DNA of 64,000 nt from G963677445 sp963677445 (GTDB lineage: Bacteria > Bacteroidota > Ignavibacteria > Ignavibacteriales > Melioribacteraceae). This document shows, in pieces, positions 34,784 through 45,434 of the stretch; position 1 is the first letter of the stretch; each line of letters begins with the position of its first letter. The position numbers were made by a program, and so were the translations under genes. Under the pieces are notes generated by a model. That model was not told the origin of the DNA. It was given only the letters and a program-made list of their open reading frames with translations, and made no database searches. The stretch is taken from assembly GCA_963677445.2 (NCBI GenBank), contig CAXXGF010000002.1, forward strand, positions 1 through 64,000, given 5' to 3'.

Positions 34784-35003
34784 AAACTATTTTCAGGTTT
34801 TGTTTGATTTTCTCACAAAATCAGTAATATCCGGAGCTTAAATAAAGATTACTATATTAATCTATTATTTTGAAAATTTCAAGTGTTTGCAAACCTGAAT
34901 ATCCTGTCAGCAATGAATGTGAAAAAATCATTGTAATTAAAATGAAAATTGTATATACTTCTCCCGAAAGAAACAGGTTGTTTTCCCCCTATAAGGTTTT
35001 TTT

Positions 35004-35327
35004 ATGATTACATCTGATTTTGTAAATATAATAAGTTCAAAGATTGTCTCAAAATTCGCTGTAAATAAAATATTTTTATTTGGCTCTTATTCGGAAGGAA
35101 GGGAAAATTCAGAAAGTGATCTCGATATATGTATTACTGCTGATTTGCGGAATAAAAGGAAAATTGAAATGACGAGGGCAATAAGAAAGGAATTAATGAA
35201 CGAAATAAATATTCCTGTTAATATTTTGATTTATGACACTGAAGAATTCAAAGAAAGAGCCACTTTGAGAAATACACTGGAATACAAGATCAGAAATAAC
35301 GGGATTTTATTGAATGGAAAAAACTGA
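35004..35327 (+). CDS. Minimal nucleotidyltransferase (MntA-like)
   Basis: The 107-residue NTP_transf_2 fold protein has the signature FGSYSEGRENSESDLDICI with the GS and D-x-D catalytic residues. This size is typical of the MntA antitoxin in HEPN/MNT modules, which AMPylates its HEPN partner. No HEPN gene is adjacent: the next downstream frame is tiny and then a convergent radical SAM gene follows. An orphan, or a partner elsewhere. Confidence 0.8.
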   Translation: MITSDFVNIISSKIVSKFAVNKIFLFGSYSEGRENSESDLDICITADLRNKRKIEMTRAIRKELMNEINIPVNILIYDTEEFKERATLRNTLEYKIRNNGILLNGKN

Positions 35328-35363
35328 TAAAATTCAGGGTTAAAATTTATCAATTCACTTCTT

Positions 35364-37127
35364 CTATTTCCGGCGATACTTCCTTTGGGAATCCTTAATC
35401 CTCTTCCCCGTTTTCCTTCTTTCGTGTATACTTTTATCCCTTGTTGTTCCCGTCAAAATGCTCTTCTGATTTTCTTTACCTTTTAAGGATTTTTCCACAA
35501 ATACTTTTTCACCGCTGAATGGATTTTTTCCGGTGTAGTACATAAGAGTTGACCATGTGGAGGGGGTGGGGGTGAAAATCTGCACCTGGTCGGGACTTAT
35601 ACCAAGTTTTTCACCCGCGAAGAGTTTCACCTCATTCATCTCTTTGTCTGAACATCCCGGGTGAGCCGCGATAAAATAATAGGTAAGGTATTGTTCTTTT
35701 CCCGCCTCCTTTGAAAATTTAAAGAAAAGATTCCTGAATTTTTCCAGCGATTTTTTACCCGGTTTTCCCATCAGTTCAAGTATTTTATCATCCGAATGTT
35801 CAGGCGCTATTTTAAGCTGTCCCGATGTATGACTCTTTGCGATTTTCCGGATATAATTATAACCCTCCTTTTTATCATCGGCAGCCAGATCATACCTTAT
35901 GCCTGAGGCCACAAAAACTTTTCTTACTCCCTTTAGTTTCTCCACCTTTTCCAGTAGTTCAAGCTGCGGTTTATGGTCAGGTTTCATCGCCGGGCATCTT
36001 TCGGGGAAGAGGCATCTTTTATCATCACATACCCCAAGCTTCATTTTTTTATCACATTCGTAGCCGTACATGTTGGCGGTCGGACCTCCCAGGTCGTTTA
36101 TTATCCCTTTAAACTTCCCGTGCCTGGTAAGATCATCTGCCTCCCTGAGAATCGATTCCTGACTCCTGCTTACAACTGTCCTTCCCTGGTGAACAGCTAT
36201 GGCGCAGAAATTACATTCTCCGTAACAACCCCTGTGAGTGTTGATTGAAAAGCGGATGGTATCCAGCGCCCTGGCATGCCCCTGTTTAGCATAAAAAGGA
36301 TGTGTTTCCCTTAAGAAACCAAGGTCATAAAATTCATCCAGTTCCTTTTCGCCGGGATTCATCTGCGGCGGATTCTGGATTAAATAACGATCGCCGGTTT
36401 TCTGGTATAATCCTCTCGCTGTCAGCGGGTCGTTATTTTCATAAAAGAGGCGGAACATAGAAGTGAATTTATCTTTATCCGAGGCGCATTCTTCATAAGA
36501 GGGAAGTTCTGTGTATTTATATTCAGGTTTATCCGATATGTAGCAGAGTCCCTTAACCGGAAAGAGAGGTTTTTCCTTTTTTAATTTTGCCGCTGTTTCA
36601 AGAATTGTTTTTTCACCCATTCCATAAATGAGGTAGTCAGCTTTCGCGTCAAAAAGTATCGACCTTCTAATTTTGTCACTCCAAAAGTCATAATGAGCAA
36701 CCCGCCTCAGACTCGCTTCAATACCACCGATTACCAGGGGAGCTGTTCCCTTAAAATGCTGCCTGATCAAATTACAGTAAGCGATAACAGCCCTGTCAGG
36801 TCGTCTGTTGTTTTTGCCGCCAGGAGTGTAATCATCATTCTTTCTTCTTTTATTCAGCGCGGTATAATTTGCCACCATTGAATCGACACTGCCCCCGGTA
36901 ACACCCCAGAAAAGCTCGGGCTCTCCCAGTCTCGTAATATCTCTGCCGCTTTTAATATCAGGCTGAGCGATTATTCCTACCCTGTAACCTCGCGAAACGA
37001 GGAGTTTGCCAAGCGCGGCCGCTCCTATATAAGGGCTGTCGATATATGTATCGCCGGTGACTATGATTATATCCAGCTTTTGCCAGCCAAGAGCTGATAC
37101 TTCTTCGGGAGTTACAGGGAGAAACAT
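35364..37127 (-). CDS. YgiQ family radical SAM protein
   Basis: 587 residues. N-terminal cobalamin-binding-like domain (IIIVTGDTYIDSPYIGAAAL GKLLVSRGYRVGIIAQPD) and the radical SAM cluster motif RGCYGECNFCAIAVHQGR. Also typical are IGGIEASLRRVAHYDFWSDK and LKIAPEHSDDKILELMGKPG. The C-terminus ends in a basic tail (RRKTGKRIKDSQRKYRRK). The reaction of YgiQ proteins is not established. Single gene, preceded by repeat A. Confidence 0.95.
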   Translation of the reverse strand: MFLPVTPEEVSALGWQKLDIIIVTGDTYIDSPYIGAAALGKLLVSRGYRVGIIAQPDIKSGRDITRLGEPELFWGVTGGSVDSMVANYTALNKRRKNDDYTPGGKNNRRPDRAVIAYCNLIRQHFKGTAPLVIGGIEASLRRVAHYDFWSDKIRRSILFDAKADYLIYGMGEKTILETAAKLKKEKPLFPVKGLCYISDKPEYKYTELPSYEECASDKDKFTSMFRLFYENNDPLTARGLYQKTGDRYLIQNPPQMNPGEKELDEFYDLGFLRETHPFYAKQGHARALDTIRFSINTHRGCYGECNFCAIAVHQGRTVVSRSQESILREADDLTRHGKFKGIINDLGGPTANMYGYECDKKMKLGVCDDKRCLFPERCPAMKPDHKPQLELLEKVEKLKGVRKVFVASGIRYDLAADDKKEGYNYIRKIAKSHTSGQLKIAPEHSDDKILELMGKPGKKSLEKFRNLFFKFSKEAGKEQYLTYYFIAAHPGCSDKEMNEVKLFAGEKLGISPDQVQIFTPTPSTWSTLMYYTGKNPFSGEKVFVEKSLKGKENQKSILTGTTRDKSIHERRKTGKRIKDSQRKYRRK

Positions 37128-37252
37128 TTTATTTCCTATATGATATCTTATTATGAAAAATAGGTTATTTACGATCGATAATCAAACCTGATGCTGATTT
37201 TAGAATAAGCTGAAAAATTTATAGCCGGCCAAATCGGAATTAATGAGGAATC

Positions 37253-38452
37253 AGGCTCTTACCAACACACTAACGTTAACATGTTGAGGGAAATCCGGAG
37301 AGCAAAATTTGTCAAGAAGCCCGCTAATAACATGTTGCCGATAGTCAGGCCGCGATTCAAAATTCATATATTGGACAAACCGGATAATGCTGTATATGTC
37401 ATTAAGGTTGGCTAATCTGCTGACGGAGTAATCTTAGTCTTAATCCAAACCCCGGTGAAAAATAAACACTCTTATCGCCATCGCCAATCCCGTCATCTTA
37501 CTGTTACCCGGTTTTTTAGCCTGCCCGTTTCCTCCCCCCAAAAGGAAATATTTCCTTATCCGTCCTTTGGGCTAAAGCCCTTTGAGGGTGTTTGTTGATA
37601 CGGGGATCTCCGGCCTGAAGGCGCGGAGTTATTTTAAACTCAATTTTGTATAAGCTCGATATCCTTAAACATCGTAATCGTAATCCCACACCCCAGGACA
37701 AAATGAACAACCCCTCCGTCGTTACCCAACCCGGCCATCATACTCCCACTCTTATTTATTAAGATCGATACCGAAAAATAATCATGTAATCCATAAATCC
37801 TTTAATCATGGTTCAAAAATGAGCGGGGTTGGATCATGCGCATACTTATATTTTCCTGCCAGCCGCTCTTTGGGCTAAAGCCCTTTGAGGATGTTTGCTT
37901 ATACGGGGATCTCCGGCCTGAAGGCGCGGAGTTATTTTAGACTCAATTTTGAATAGAGTCTCCAGCCTCAAAAATCATAATCATAAACTGGCAAGCCAGA
38001 AGTGAAAAGTGGATTGTGGAGAGTGAAGAGATAAGAACCAGTAATTTTTCTTTAAGATAACTTCAAAATCCCAAAAAAGTCCCGTCAGGGACGACAGATA
38101 ATAGCCCCGCAATTCATTGTGGGGAAATAAGTTAAGAAGTTGCTCAAAAGTCCCGTCAGGGATTCTCCGCGGCGAACAGGCGGACAGAATTCCCCGGTAA
38201 ATTGATGGTCAAATAAAATTTTGCCATTTTGCGTAGAATTTGACTCCTTACGGAATAATCCAAACCCCGGTGAAAAATAAACACTCTTATCGCCATTGCC
38301 AATCCCGTCATCTTACTGTTACCCGGTTTTTTAGCCTGCCCGTTTCCTCCCCCCAAAAGGAAATATTTCTTTATCCGCTCTTTGGGCTAAAGCCCTTTGA
38401 GGGTGTTTGCTTATCCGGGGATCTCCGGCCTGAAGGCGCGGAGTTATTTCCT
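37253..38452. repeat. Composite repeat cluster (repeats A and C)
   Basis: 37,253-37,640: a full-length repeat A unit like the first at 19.9 kb. About 37,765-37,945: a second A-type unit matching the left window edge. 37,986-38,262: repeat C, with AACTGGCAAGCCAG, GTCCCGTCAGGGACGACAG, CCCCGCAATTCATTGTGGGG and CCATTTTGCGTAGAATTTGA. 38,263-38,452: a truncated repeat A unit (AACCCCGGTGAAAAATAAAC onward). The chimera joins the end of C to the middle of A. Nothing coding is seen from 37,128 to 38,718. Confidence 0.85.
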
Positions 38453-38718
38453 TCGTGTTCTTCGCGCTTCCCCTGGGCTCCTTGTGGTTATGTTTTCAGC
38501 ATTCCGGCTTTCGATTTCAACTTCGATTGCGATTTGGATTTTGAAAGGGCGTTTCAAATTTTGTTAATATTTTGCATCCCTATAATCGTCTTTGGTTAAG
38601 GTTATTAAATGGGTTGTAATTATAATAATTAATTCTTATTTTCATTCACAGTTAATTTTCCGCGATATATTCTCAAAATACTTGTTCCGGAATACCTGTT
38701 AATCGTAGGTATTGGATA

Positions 38719-41019
38719 ATGAAAAAATTACTATTTATAAATTTAGTTCTCCTGTCTTCATTATTATTTCCGCAGGGGATCTCCTATTATTATTCTCCTG
38801 ATTATATTGAAGAGAATATCCAGGAACGGGCGCAACTGCACAAGTTGCGAAGTGTGGATATATCAGGCCACTTGAAAATTATGATAATCGTCGCGGGATT
38901 TCCTGACAGAGATACTTCGTGGCCTGTGATTGAAAATGATCCTGAATTTCCACTGTTGGGAACATTCCCCAATGGCACTCTCCTGCGCGACAGCCTTCTT
39001 CATTCCATGGTTTCCGTCGAAGATTGGTATGGCTCCGGCTTAAAACATTATATTGAATATAATTCCGGCCAAAGGGTATCTGTGGAAGTGATTTTCCCTA
39101 AAAAGGATGACGGCACTGTCTATACGACACAAAAAAGTTTTGAAACCTGGGCCCTTGAATTTGGCTCTTTCAAGAATGTTTGTTTTGAAAAGTGGTATGA
39201 TATGCTTTCAGAAATTGTCCCGGATATCTGGAATAATACACCCGGGATTTTTGAAGATATTGATCTGATACAAATAGTATTTACCGGCATCAGCAAATCA
39301 GAATATCATGAAGAATATGGCGGAACTGTTTTCCCGGCCAGCTATGGTTTTACAAAACCATTTGATGTGAAATCATATATTTACCGCGGACCTGTAGCTC
39401 ATAATTTTAAGTTTAATTCTATTGTTCATGAAACATTTCATCTCATAGGATTATTATCCGGTTCTCCCGGGGGATTTAAAGGTTTACCCGACAGAAATGC
39501 CAGCAGGCTGCCATATAATGCTACAATCTCATATGATTTGATGTATAATGCGGGTAATGTTCCTTCTGAAAATGCACTTTATGGAATACCTCCTCTTCTT
39601 ACTTTCGATAAATTGTTTATGGGATGGATTGATCCGGTTGATGTTTTAACCATTACTCCTTTTGATCTTTCTAATATTACAATTAAAGATGTTAATATCC
39701 CTCCCGATATGAATGAAAAAGAAAATAATATATACCAGGCGGTAAAAATTATTATTAGTTCCGGCAATCCTCAGGATATCGATGAATATTTCCTGCTCGA
39801 GTTCAAGAACGGCAGCGGTTATGATCGAAATTTTATCAATGTATTTGAACCTGAGGTTCATAAAGGAATTTTATTATGGCATATATTTGAAAAAAAGACA
39901 TCCCTGAATCTTTTTAACGATTATACCATTGACCTTGAAGTGGCCGTTCCATATAATGGCTGGTTTAATAATCCACTGCCCGCAGATGATTATCCCAGGG
40001 ATTATGAACGTCCTGAGCGTTGGAATAAAGAAACGCAGGGAGATTATGACTATCTTGATGACTTTTTTATTGATATTCAATCTTCACCTCCGCAGTTTCT
40101 TTTCCTTCCTGATGGAGGAATGCACTTATGGGAAACAACAGCGAAAGCTTCCTTCAACTGGGATCCGACCGGACAAAATCACTTTATCCGTTCCAATAGT
40201 CTGAAATCTAATTTTTTTACTGATGAGCCCGTTAAAGGCAGGGTAAGTAATATTATTTCGGACACGACCTATCCCTCCACACGACGGAGAGATGGTTCCA
40301 TGACTCACTTGACAATTAAAAATATACGCCGAAATGGCAAATATATGTCCTTCGATTTGGATGCCGACGACTGGTCAGGTCCCCCTTCCAAACCAAAAGT
40401 ACTTTTTATTGATACCGTGAAAATCGGGCAGAATATTTATCCTAATGTCAAGTGGGTAAAAAATCCCGATCCCGATGTTGAAAGTTATAATATTTACCGG
40501 CGTATGCTGGAAGGTAATAAATGGCTCGACTGGGAGTTTATTGGTGGGAGATCGTTGATTTCAAGGGACTCGACATCCATTGTAATTTCTTTCCCCGATT
40601 TTGATATCCATAATCAGCTTGGAAAAAGAAGACTTACCGAATACAGTGTTATCGCTATAGATATCCAGGGTCTTCAGTCAGAAAGGTCCGACCCGAAAAA
40701 GATTGATAATTCACTTCTGGTTTCCGACTCTACAAATCTGGTTGATCCGGAAACTTTGGAATATGAATTATTGCAAAATTACCCAAATCCTTTTAATCCT
40801 GCCACAGTCATCAGATATTCTGTTCCTGAAGATATCAGGGTAACAATAAAAATTTATGATATTTTGGGAAGACTGGTAGCCACACCGGTAGATGAAATTA
40901 AAAAAACCGGCCGCCACAATTATCATTTTAACGCAGGCAATCTTTCAAGCGGAATATATATCTATATGATGAAGGCGGGTAAATACTCTGAAATACGGAA
41001 AATGACCGTAATTAAGTAA
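38719..41019 (+). CDS. Secreted M6-like metallopeptidase with T9SS sorting domain
   Basis: 766 residues. Signal peptide MKKLLFINLVLLSSLLFPQG. A central domain with IVHETFHLIGLLSG (HExxH at residues 237-241) fits M6/immune-inhibitor-A-like peptidases, supported by IMIIVAGFPDRDTSW and LTFDKLFMGWIDP. After a fibronectin-like part (PSKPKVLFIDTVKIGQ...WVKNPDPDVESYNIYRR), the last 80 residues are a type IX secretion sorting domain: LLQNYPNPFNPATVIRYSVP, KIYDILGRLVATP, LSSGIYIYMMKAGKYSEIRK. Exported and surface-attached or released. Catalysis is inferred from the motif. Confidence 0.85.
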   Translation: MKKLLFINLVLLSSLLFPQGISYYYSPDYIEENIQERAQLHKLRSVDISGHLKIMIIVAGFPDRDTSWPVIENDPEFPLLGTFPNGTLLRDSLLHSMVSVEDWYGSGLKHYIEYNSGQRVSVEVIFPKKDDGTVYTTQKSFETWALEFGSFKNVCFEKWYDMLSEIVPDIWNNTPGIFEDIDLIQIVFTGISKSEYHEEYGGTVFPASYGFTKPFDVKSYIYRGPVAHNFKFNSIVHETFHLIGLLSGSPGGFKGLPDRNASRLPYNATISYDLMYNAGNVPSENALYGIPPLLTFDKLFMGWIDPVDVLTITPFDLSNITIKDVNIPPDMNEKENNIYQAVKIIISSGNPQDIDEYFLLEFKNGSGYDRNFINVFEPEVHKGILLWHIFEKKTSLNLFNDYTIDLEVAVPYNGWFNNPLPADDYPRDYERPERWNKETQGDYDYLDDFFIDIQSSPPQFLFLPDGGMHLWETTAKASFNWDPTGQNHFIRSNSLKSNFFTDEPVKGRVSNIISDTTYPSTRRRDGSMTHLTIKNIRRNGKYMSFDLDADDWSGPPSKPKVLFIDTVKIGQNIYPNVKWVKNPDPDVESYNIYRRMLEGNKWLDWEFIGGRSLISRDSTSIVISFPDFDIHNQLGKRRLTEYSVIAIDIQGLQSERSDPKKIDNSLLVSDSTNLVDPETLEYELLQNYPNPFNPATVIRYSVPEDIRVTIKIYDILGRLVATPVDEIKKTGRHNYHFNAGNLSSGIYIYMMKAGKYSEIRKMTVIK

Positions 41020-41158
41020 CCTTCATTCCATTCATTCCCGAAAAATTCCCGGCACGCAAAAAAATTCTTTGAAATCAGAATTTTTGTTGTCATTAAACTC
41101 TCAATAGATTATTTTCATATACTTACTGAATTTGTGTATTATTAACTTTGGAGGTATC

Positions 41159-44100
41159 ATGATAAAAAAGTTATTATTTTTTTCCATTTTTATCTCTTTT
41201 TGCGCATTCGGACAAAGTCTTGTCCAGGTGTTGCCGGCGCCCGACTATGCCTACGGCCTTACATTCGATGGCGGTAATTTATGGGCCGGATCAAGCAACG
41301 GTTATGAATTGTGGCAAATTGATCCTGAAACAGGAGCTGTTACAGGATCAATTAACGCGCTCGTTGATGAAACCCGCGGACTTGGATGGAACGCGGCAAA
41401 CTCCACTTTCTGGGCTTATCATTATATCTTTGGTTCTTCCTCCGGACGTGAAGATATGATAATTAACTATGATACCGGAGGAACTCCTCTTGATACACTA
41501 TATTCCCCTTATGAGGATTATATTGGCGGGGCTTGTTTTGCCGATGGATATTTCTGGATTTCGGTCTATTATACCGGAAGCGGAAACCCGGCCTACCTGG
41601 TTAAGATTGATCCGGCCACCGGCGCTTTTGTCGACACACTCGTAAGCCCCGGTCTTCAACCCCAGGGACTTGCTTATGACGGCTCATCTTTATGGCTTGC
41701 CATGGATGATAATGATGGTGATCCGGAAAACATATATGAAATCAATCCTGAAACGGGTGAAGTGCTTTCACAATTCCCCATACCTCCTTATGGCTCCACC
41801 GTAACTGCCCGTCCGCGTGATATGGCGTGGGATGGTCAGCACCTTTATCTTATAGTTGGAAATAATACCGATAAAGCTATCTACAAATTTGATATGGGTT
41901 CGAGCGGCACGCCCCAGATTCACCTCAGCGCCGATGAACTTAATTTCCCCATAACTTCGGTTGGGGATACCTCAATTTTACCCCTGACCATTACTAACGC
42001 CGGGGACGCGGACCTTACAATAGATCAGTTTAATATCCAGCCTGATGTTTTTGAATTTGCCGAAGCTCCTTCGGTTCCATATACAATAGCTCCGAACGAT
42101 TATCTTGAACTTGACGTCCGGTTTATTCCGGCAAATCTCGCGACCTATAATGGCAGTATCCAGATAAACAGCGATGATCCCCAGACTCCCCAGACGGTTG
42201 CAGATATCAACGGCGAAGGAGTGCTTGCGGGACCTGTTATTTCTGTCGCGCCCGCAGCATATAACTTCGGCCAGATATGGGTTCCTTCCGACGGAACGGC
42301 TTATCACAATGTTATTGTTGAAAATGTCGGTGGCGATCTTTTAACAATTACCTCGCTCGATTTTAATCTCGAGGAATATTCTGTCTCTTCACAGCAGCTC
42401 CCGATTAATATATATCCTACCCAGTCAACAACCCTTACAATAACATTTTCACCCCAGTCACCCGGAATTTATAAAGACACTTTGCGGATAACCTCAAATG
42501 ATCCCGCTACTCCTCTCGCCGGTGTTAATTATGAAGGTGAAGGTATCAGGGATGATTATTCCTATGGTTATAAATTCTGGGATTTCTCAGTTCCTGAAAA
42601 TCCTAATACAAGTTACCAGGATTACCGGGTCGAAGGAATAAACTCTATAAACGATATAACCGGTGACGGTGTTGATGAAGTTATTATATCAACCGACAAC
42701 TACTGGACTATGTGTCTCGACGGCGCGAGCGCCGGAGAGGGGATTATCCTCTGGACCTTTAATTCCTATTTTAGCAATAATAATGCCGGTTCCATTGGTA
42801 TGTCCAATGATTATGGCGTTCAGGACGCGCTCAGCATTGCCTCCGATCTTAACTATGACGGAAAAAATGATGTAGTCATCGGACTCGGCGGCGGCAATGA
42901 ACATGTTTACGCCATTGACGGAACAAACGGCCAAATTATATGGCAGTTTGGCGATGAAGTCAATTACAGCCTGGGTGATTTTGAAGCAGTCGACGCTGAG
43001 AGAGATTTTAACGGCGATGGCGTTCCCGACGTTTTGGCCTCAGCCGACGGAAATGAAACAGGCAACGGCTATAAAAGCGCTTTTCTCTTTAACGGCTTTG
43101 ACGGTGATATTATCTGGCAGTACCATTACCCGGGACCAAATCTTTCATTTGGTAAAACTATTATCTCTGTTGATGATGTTACCGGCGACGGCAAACCTGA
43201 CGCCGCGCTCGCTGTTGGCAATAATGGTTCAACCGATCTTAAAGTTTACCTGCTCGATGGCGCCACAGGATTACCCCAATGGAATTTCGCCGCTTCAGGT
43301 TATGAACATAAAGAATTACTCGAACTTCCCATTCCGGGTGAAACACCCGATATCATTGTTGCTGAATATTTCGGCGTTATCTCAAGAGTTGACGGAGAAA
43401 CAGGCGTCGCCCAGTGGAATGCCACGCTGGGAGCCCTTGCCGGTGTTATTCAGATGGACCTTATCCGTGATATAAATGCCGATGGTATTGATGATATTCT
43501 CATCGCGGCATTCACTAACGGAGTAACATGCCTGAGTGGTGATAACGGCCAGGTGATATGGTCATGGTCAATGGCCAACCAGTATGGCGTAGCATCAGTG
43601 CCCGATCTTGATAATGATGGAATAGATGAAGTTTTTACCGGTGACCAGAACGGCGCTGTTTACCTTATTAAAGGTCAGGGTGATGAACTTCTCTTTTCAT
43701 ATAATTTCAGCGGTGATATTATCAACAGTGTTCACGCTATGCGTTCAATCGATGGAAACGACAGTTATGAACTTATTGCCGGAACAAGAAATGGAAAAGT
43801 GGCATGTTTCAGCGGCGGTTTGAATGCTCTCGCGACCGGATGGTATAGCGACATAACCCTTACAGATGGTGAAAACAACGGATATCTGCGGTTCGGACAG
43901 GATGTAAACGGCACAGATGGCATCGACAGCCAGCTCGGTGAAATTGAACTTCCCCCGGTACCCCCCGCGGGCGCCTTCGATATCAGGTTCAACCTGCCTG
44001 TTACTCCTACTGTATCATCAAAGTATGACTTCAGAAATAGTGAAATTACTTCACCTCAATGGGAAATGCAGTTCCAGCCCGGCAGCGCGGGATACCCGAT

Positions 44101-45322
44101 GACAATTTCCTGGAATCCTTTCCAGCTTCCCGATGGAGCTTTTACTCTAATAGATCCGTTCGGAGGTTCGATTGTTAATGTTAATATGAAAGAAGAAAAC
44201 AGCGTGGAAATAACCAACAGTTCGCTTAACAAACTTATTATAGAATATTCCTCATCAGGTTCTGTCAGTGTATCTGTTGCCGAAGGATGGAATATTGTTT
44301 CCGTTCCACTCGAAGCGGCAGATATGACAGTTAACGGACTCTTTCCGACAGCAGGTTCAAACGCTTTCGGCTTTACCTCCGCAGGTTATTTCCAGACAGA
44401 TGAACTGATAAATGGCGACGGCTACTGGCTTAAGTTTAACGCTGCCGAAGATATCCCGGTTGAAGGAAGCCCGGTGGCGGGCAATCTTCCGGTGGATGAA
44501 GGATGGAACCTGGTGGGACCATTTGATTACGAAGTGACTGTTTCGGGAATAACTTCAATTCCGGCAGGTATTATTTCAGGATTGTTCTTTGGTTATAACG
44601 CCGGCTATACCCAGGCGGATGTTCTCGAACCGGGTAAAGGTTACTGGGTGAAAACAACAGCCCAGGGAGAGCTTGTTCTTAACAACCCGGCAAAAATATC
44701 TCCTTCTGTTACAAAAGAAACAGGATATCTCCTGATTCAGGACGCGGCGGGGAATTCCTCAAAAATTTACTGCGGCCCGACCGATTTCATAACCGCGGAA
44801 ATGCCTCCTCTTCCGCCACAGGGAATTTTTGACGCGCGGCTGGAAAGCGGCAATATGGGAATTGAAGCATCAGCGAATGATCTGATTGTTATCTCCTCCG
44901 CGGTGTATCCTGTTACCATAAGCGCCAGGAATACCTCAGTAAATCTGAGAGACGGGGTGAACGGACAAATAATAAACGCCACTATTTCTGATGGCGATAA
45001 AATTGTGATCAGTGATAATTCAATCTCGCGTCTTGTGATAAGCGGCTCGGAAATTCCGGTCGATTACGCGCTTGAGCAGAACTATCCGAATCCCTTTAAC
45101 CCGGCTACAACCATTTCATTCTCGCTGCCGGTCAGGGAGCATGTGACTATAAATGTTTACAACATGCTCGGTCAGAAAGCGGCGACCCTGGTCAATGAGG
45201 TAAGAGACGCGGGCAATTACAATATCGCATTCGACGCCTCCGATTTATCATCAGGCGTATATTTCTACAGCATAAACGCCGGAAGTTTTTCCGCCACAAA
45301 AAAGATGATCCTGATGAAATAA
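41159..45322 (+). CDS. Giant secreted beta-propeller / FG-GAP protein with T9SS sorting domain
   Basis: 1387 residues from the ATG at 41,159, chosen for the GGAGG five bases upstream and the signal peptide MIKKLLFFSIFISFCAFGQS. Order: a beta-propeller part (about 20-270; GLTFDGGNLWAGSSNGYELW), two choice-of-anchor/ASPM-Hydin-like domains (about 275-460; LPLTITNAGDADLTIDQF), FG-GAP/PQQ-like blades (about 490-905; DLNYDGKNDVVIGLGGGNEH, DINADGIDDILIAAF), carbohydrate-binding-like modules with GWNIVSVPLEA and EGWNLVGPFDYEV, and the sorting domain LEQNYPNPFNPATTISFSLP. Probable surface or extracellular adhesion protein. Function unknown. Confidence 0.88.
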   Translation: MIKKLLFFSIFISFCAFGQSLVQVLPAPDYAYGLTFDGGNLWAGSSNGYELWQIDPETGAVTGSINALVDETRGLGWNAANSTFWAYHYIFGSSSGREDMIINYDTGGTPLDTLYSPYEDYIGGACFADGYFWISVYYTGSGNPAYLVKIDPATGAFVDTLVSPGLQPQGLAYDGSSLWLAMDDNDGDPENIYEINPETGEVLSQFPIPPYGSTVTARPRDMAWDGQHLYLIVGNNTDKAIYKFDMGSSGTPQIHLSADELNFPITSVGDTSILPLTITNAGDADLTIDQFNIQPDVFEFAEAPSVPYTIAPNDYLELDVRFIPANLATYNGSIQINSDDPQTPQTVADINGEGVLAGPVISVAPAAYNFGQIWVPSDGTAYHNVIVENVGGDLLTITSLDFNLEEYSVSSQQLPINIYPTQSTTLTITFSPQSPGIYKDTLRITSNDPATPLAGVNYEGEGIRDDYSYGYKFWDFSVPENPNTSYQDYRVEGINSINDITGDGVDEVIISTDNYWTMCLDGASAGEGIILWTFNSYFSNNNAGSIGMSNDYGVQDALSIASDLNYDGKNDVVIGLGGGNEHVYAIDGTNGQIIWQFGDEVNYSLGDFEAVDAERDFNGDGVPDVLASADGNETGNGYKSAFLFNGFDGDIIWQYHYPGPNLSFGKTIISVDDVTGDGKPDAALAVGNNGSTDLKVYLLDGATGLPQWNFAASGYEHKELLELPIPGETPDIIVAEYFGVISRVDGETGVAQWNATLGALAGVIQMDLIRDINADGIDDILIAAFTNGVTCLSGDNGQVIWSWSMANQYGVASVPDLDNDGIDEVFTGDQNGAVYLIKGQGDELLFSYNFSGDIINSVHAMRSIDGNDSYELIAGTRNGKVACFSGGLNALATGWYSDITLTDGENNGYLRFGQDVNGTDGIDSQLGEIELPPVPPAGAFDIRFNLPVTPTVSSKYDFRNSEITSPQWEMQFQPGSAGYPMTISWNPFQLPDGAFTLIDPFGGSIVNVNMKEENSVEITNSSLNKLIIEYSSSGSVSVSVAEGWNIVSVPLEAADMTVNGLFPTAGSNAFGFTSAGYFQTDELINGDGYWLKFNAAEDIPVEGSPVAGNLPVDEGWNLVGPFDYEVTVSGITSIPAGIISGLFFGYNAGYTQADVLEPGKGYWVKTTAQGELVLNNPAKISPSVTKETGYLLIQDAAGNSSKIYCGPTDFITAEMPPLPPQGIFDARLESGNMGIEASANDLIVISSAVYPVTISARNTSVNLRDGVNGQIINATISDGDKIVISDNSISRLVISGSEIPVDYALEQNYPNPFNPATTISFSLPVREHVTINVYNMLGQKAATLVNEVRDAGNYNIAFDASDLSSGVYFYSINAGSFSATKKMILMK

Positions 45323-45386
45323 GCGCCGCGCGCGTTTTGTTTTTTTGGTCTGATTGATTCAGTTTAATCAGATAATTATTCTCTCA

Positions 45387-45424
45387 AACCTCCCCCGAAG
45401 TCATCCCGATGGGGAGGTTTTTTT
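45387..45424. terminator. Bidirectional terminator between convergent genes
   Basis: AACCTCCCC and GGGGAGGTT form a nine-bp stem followed by TTTTT on the plus strand. It lies between convergent genes and ends 10 bp before the minus-strand stop. Confidence 0.85.
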
Positions 45425-45434
45425 ATATAAAATT

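Noticed and set aside
35318..35331. Tiny frame after the MNT gene as a possible HEPN partner
   Set aside because: About ten codons only; cannot encode a HEPN domain.
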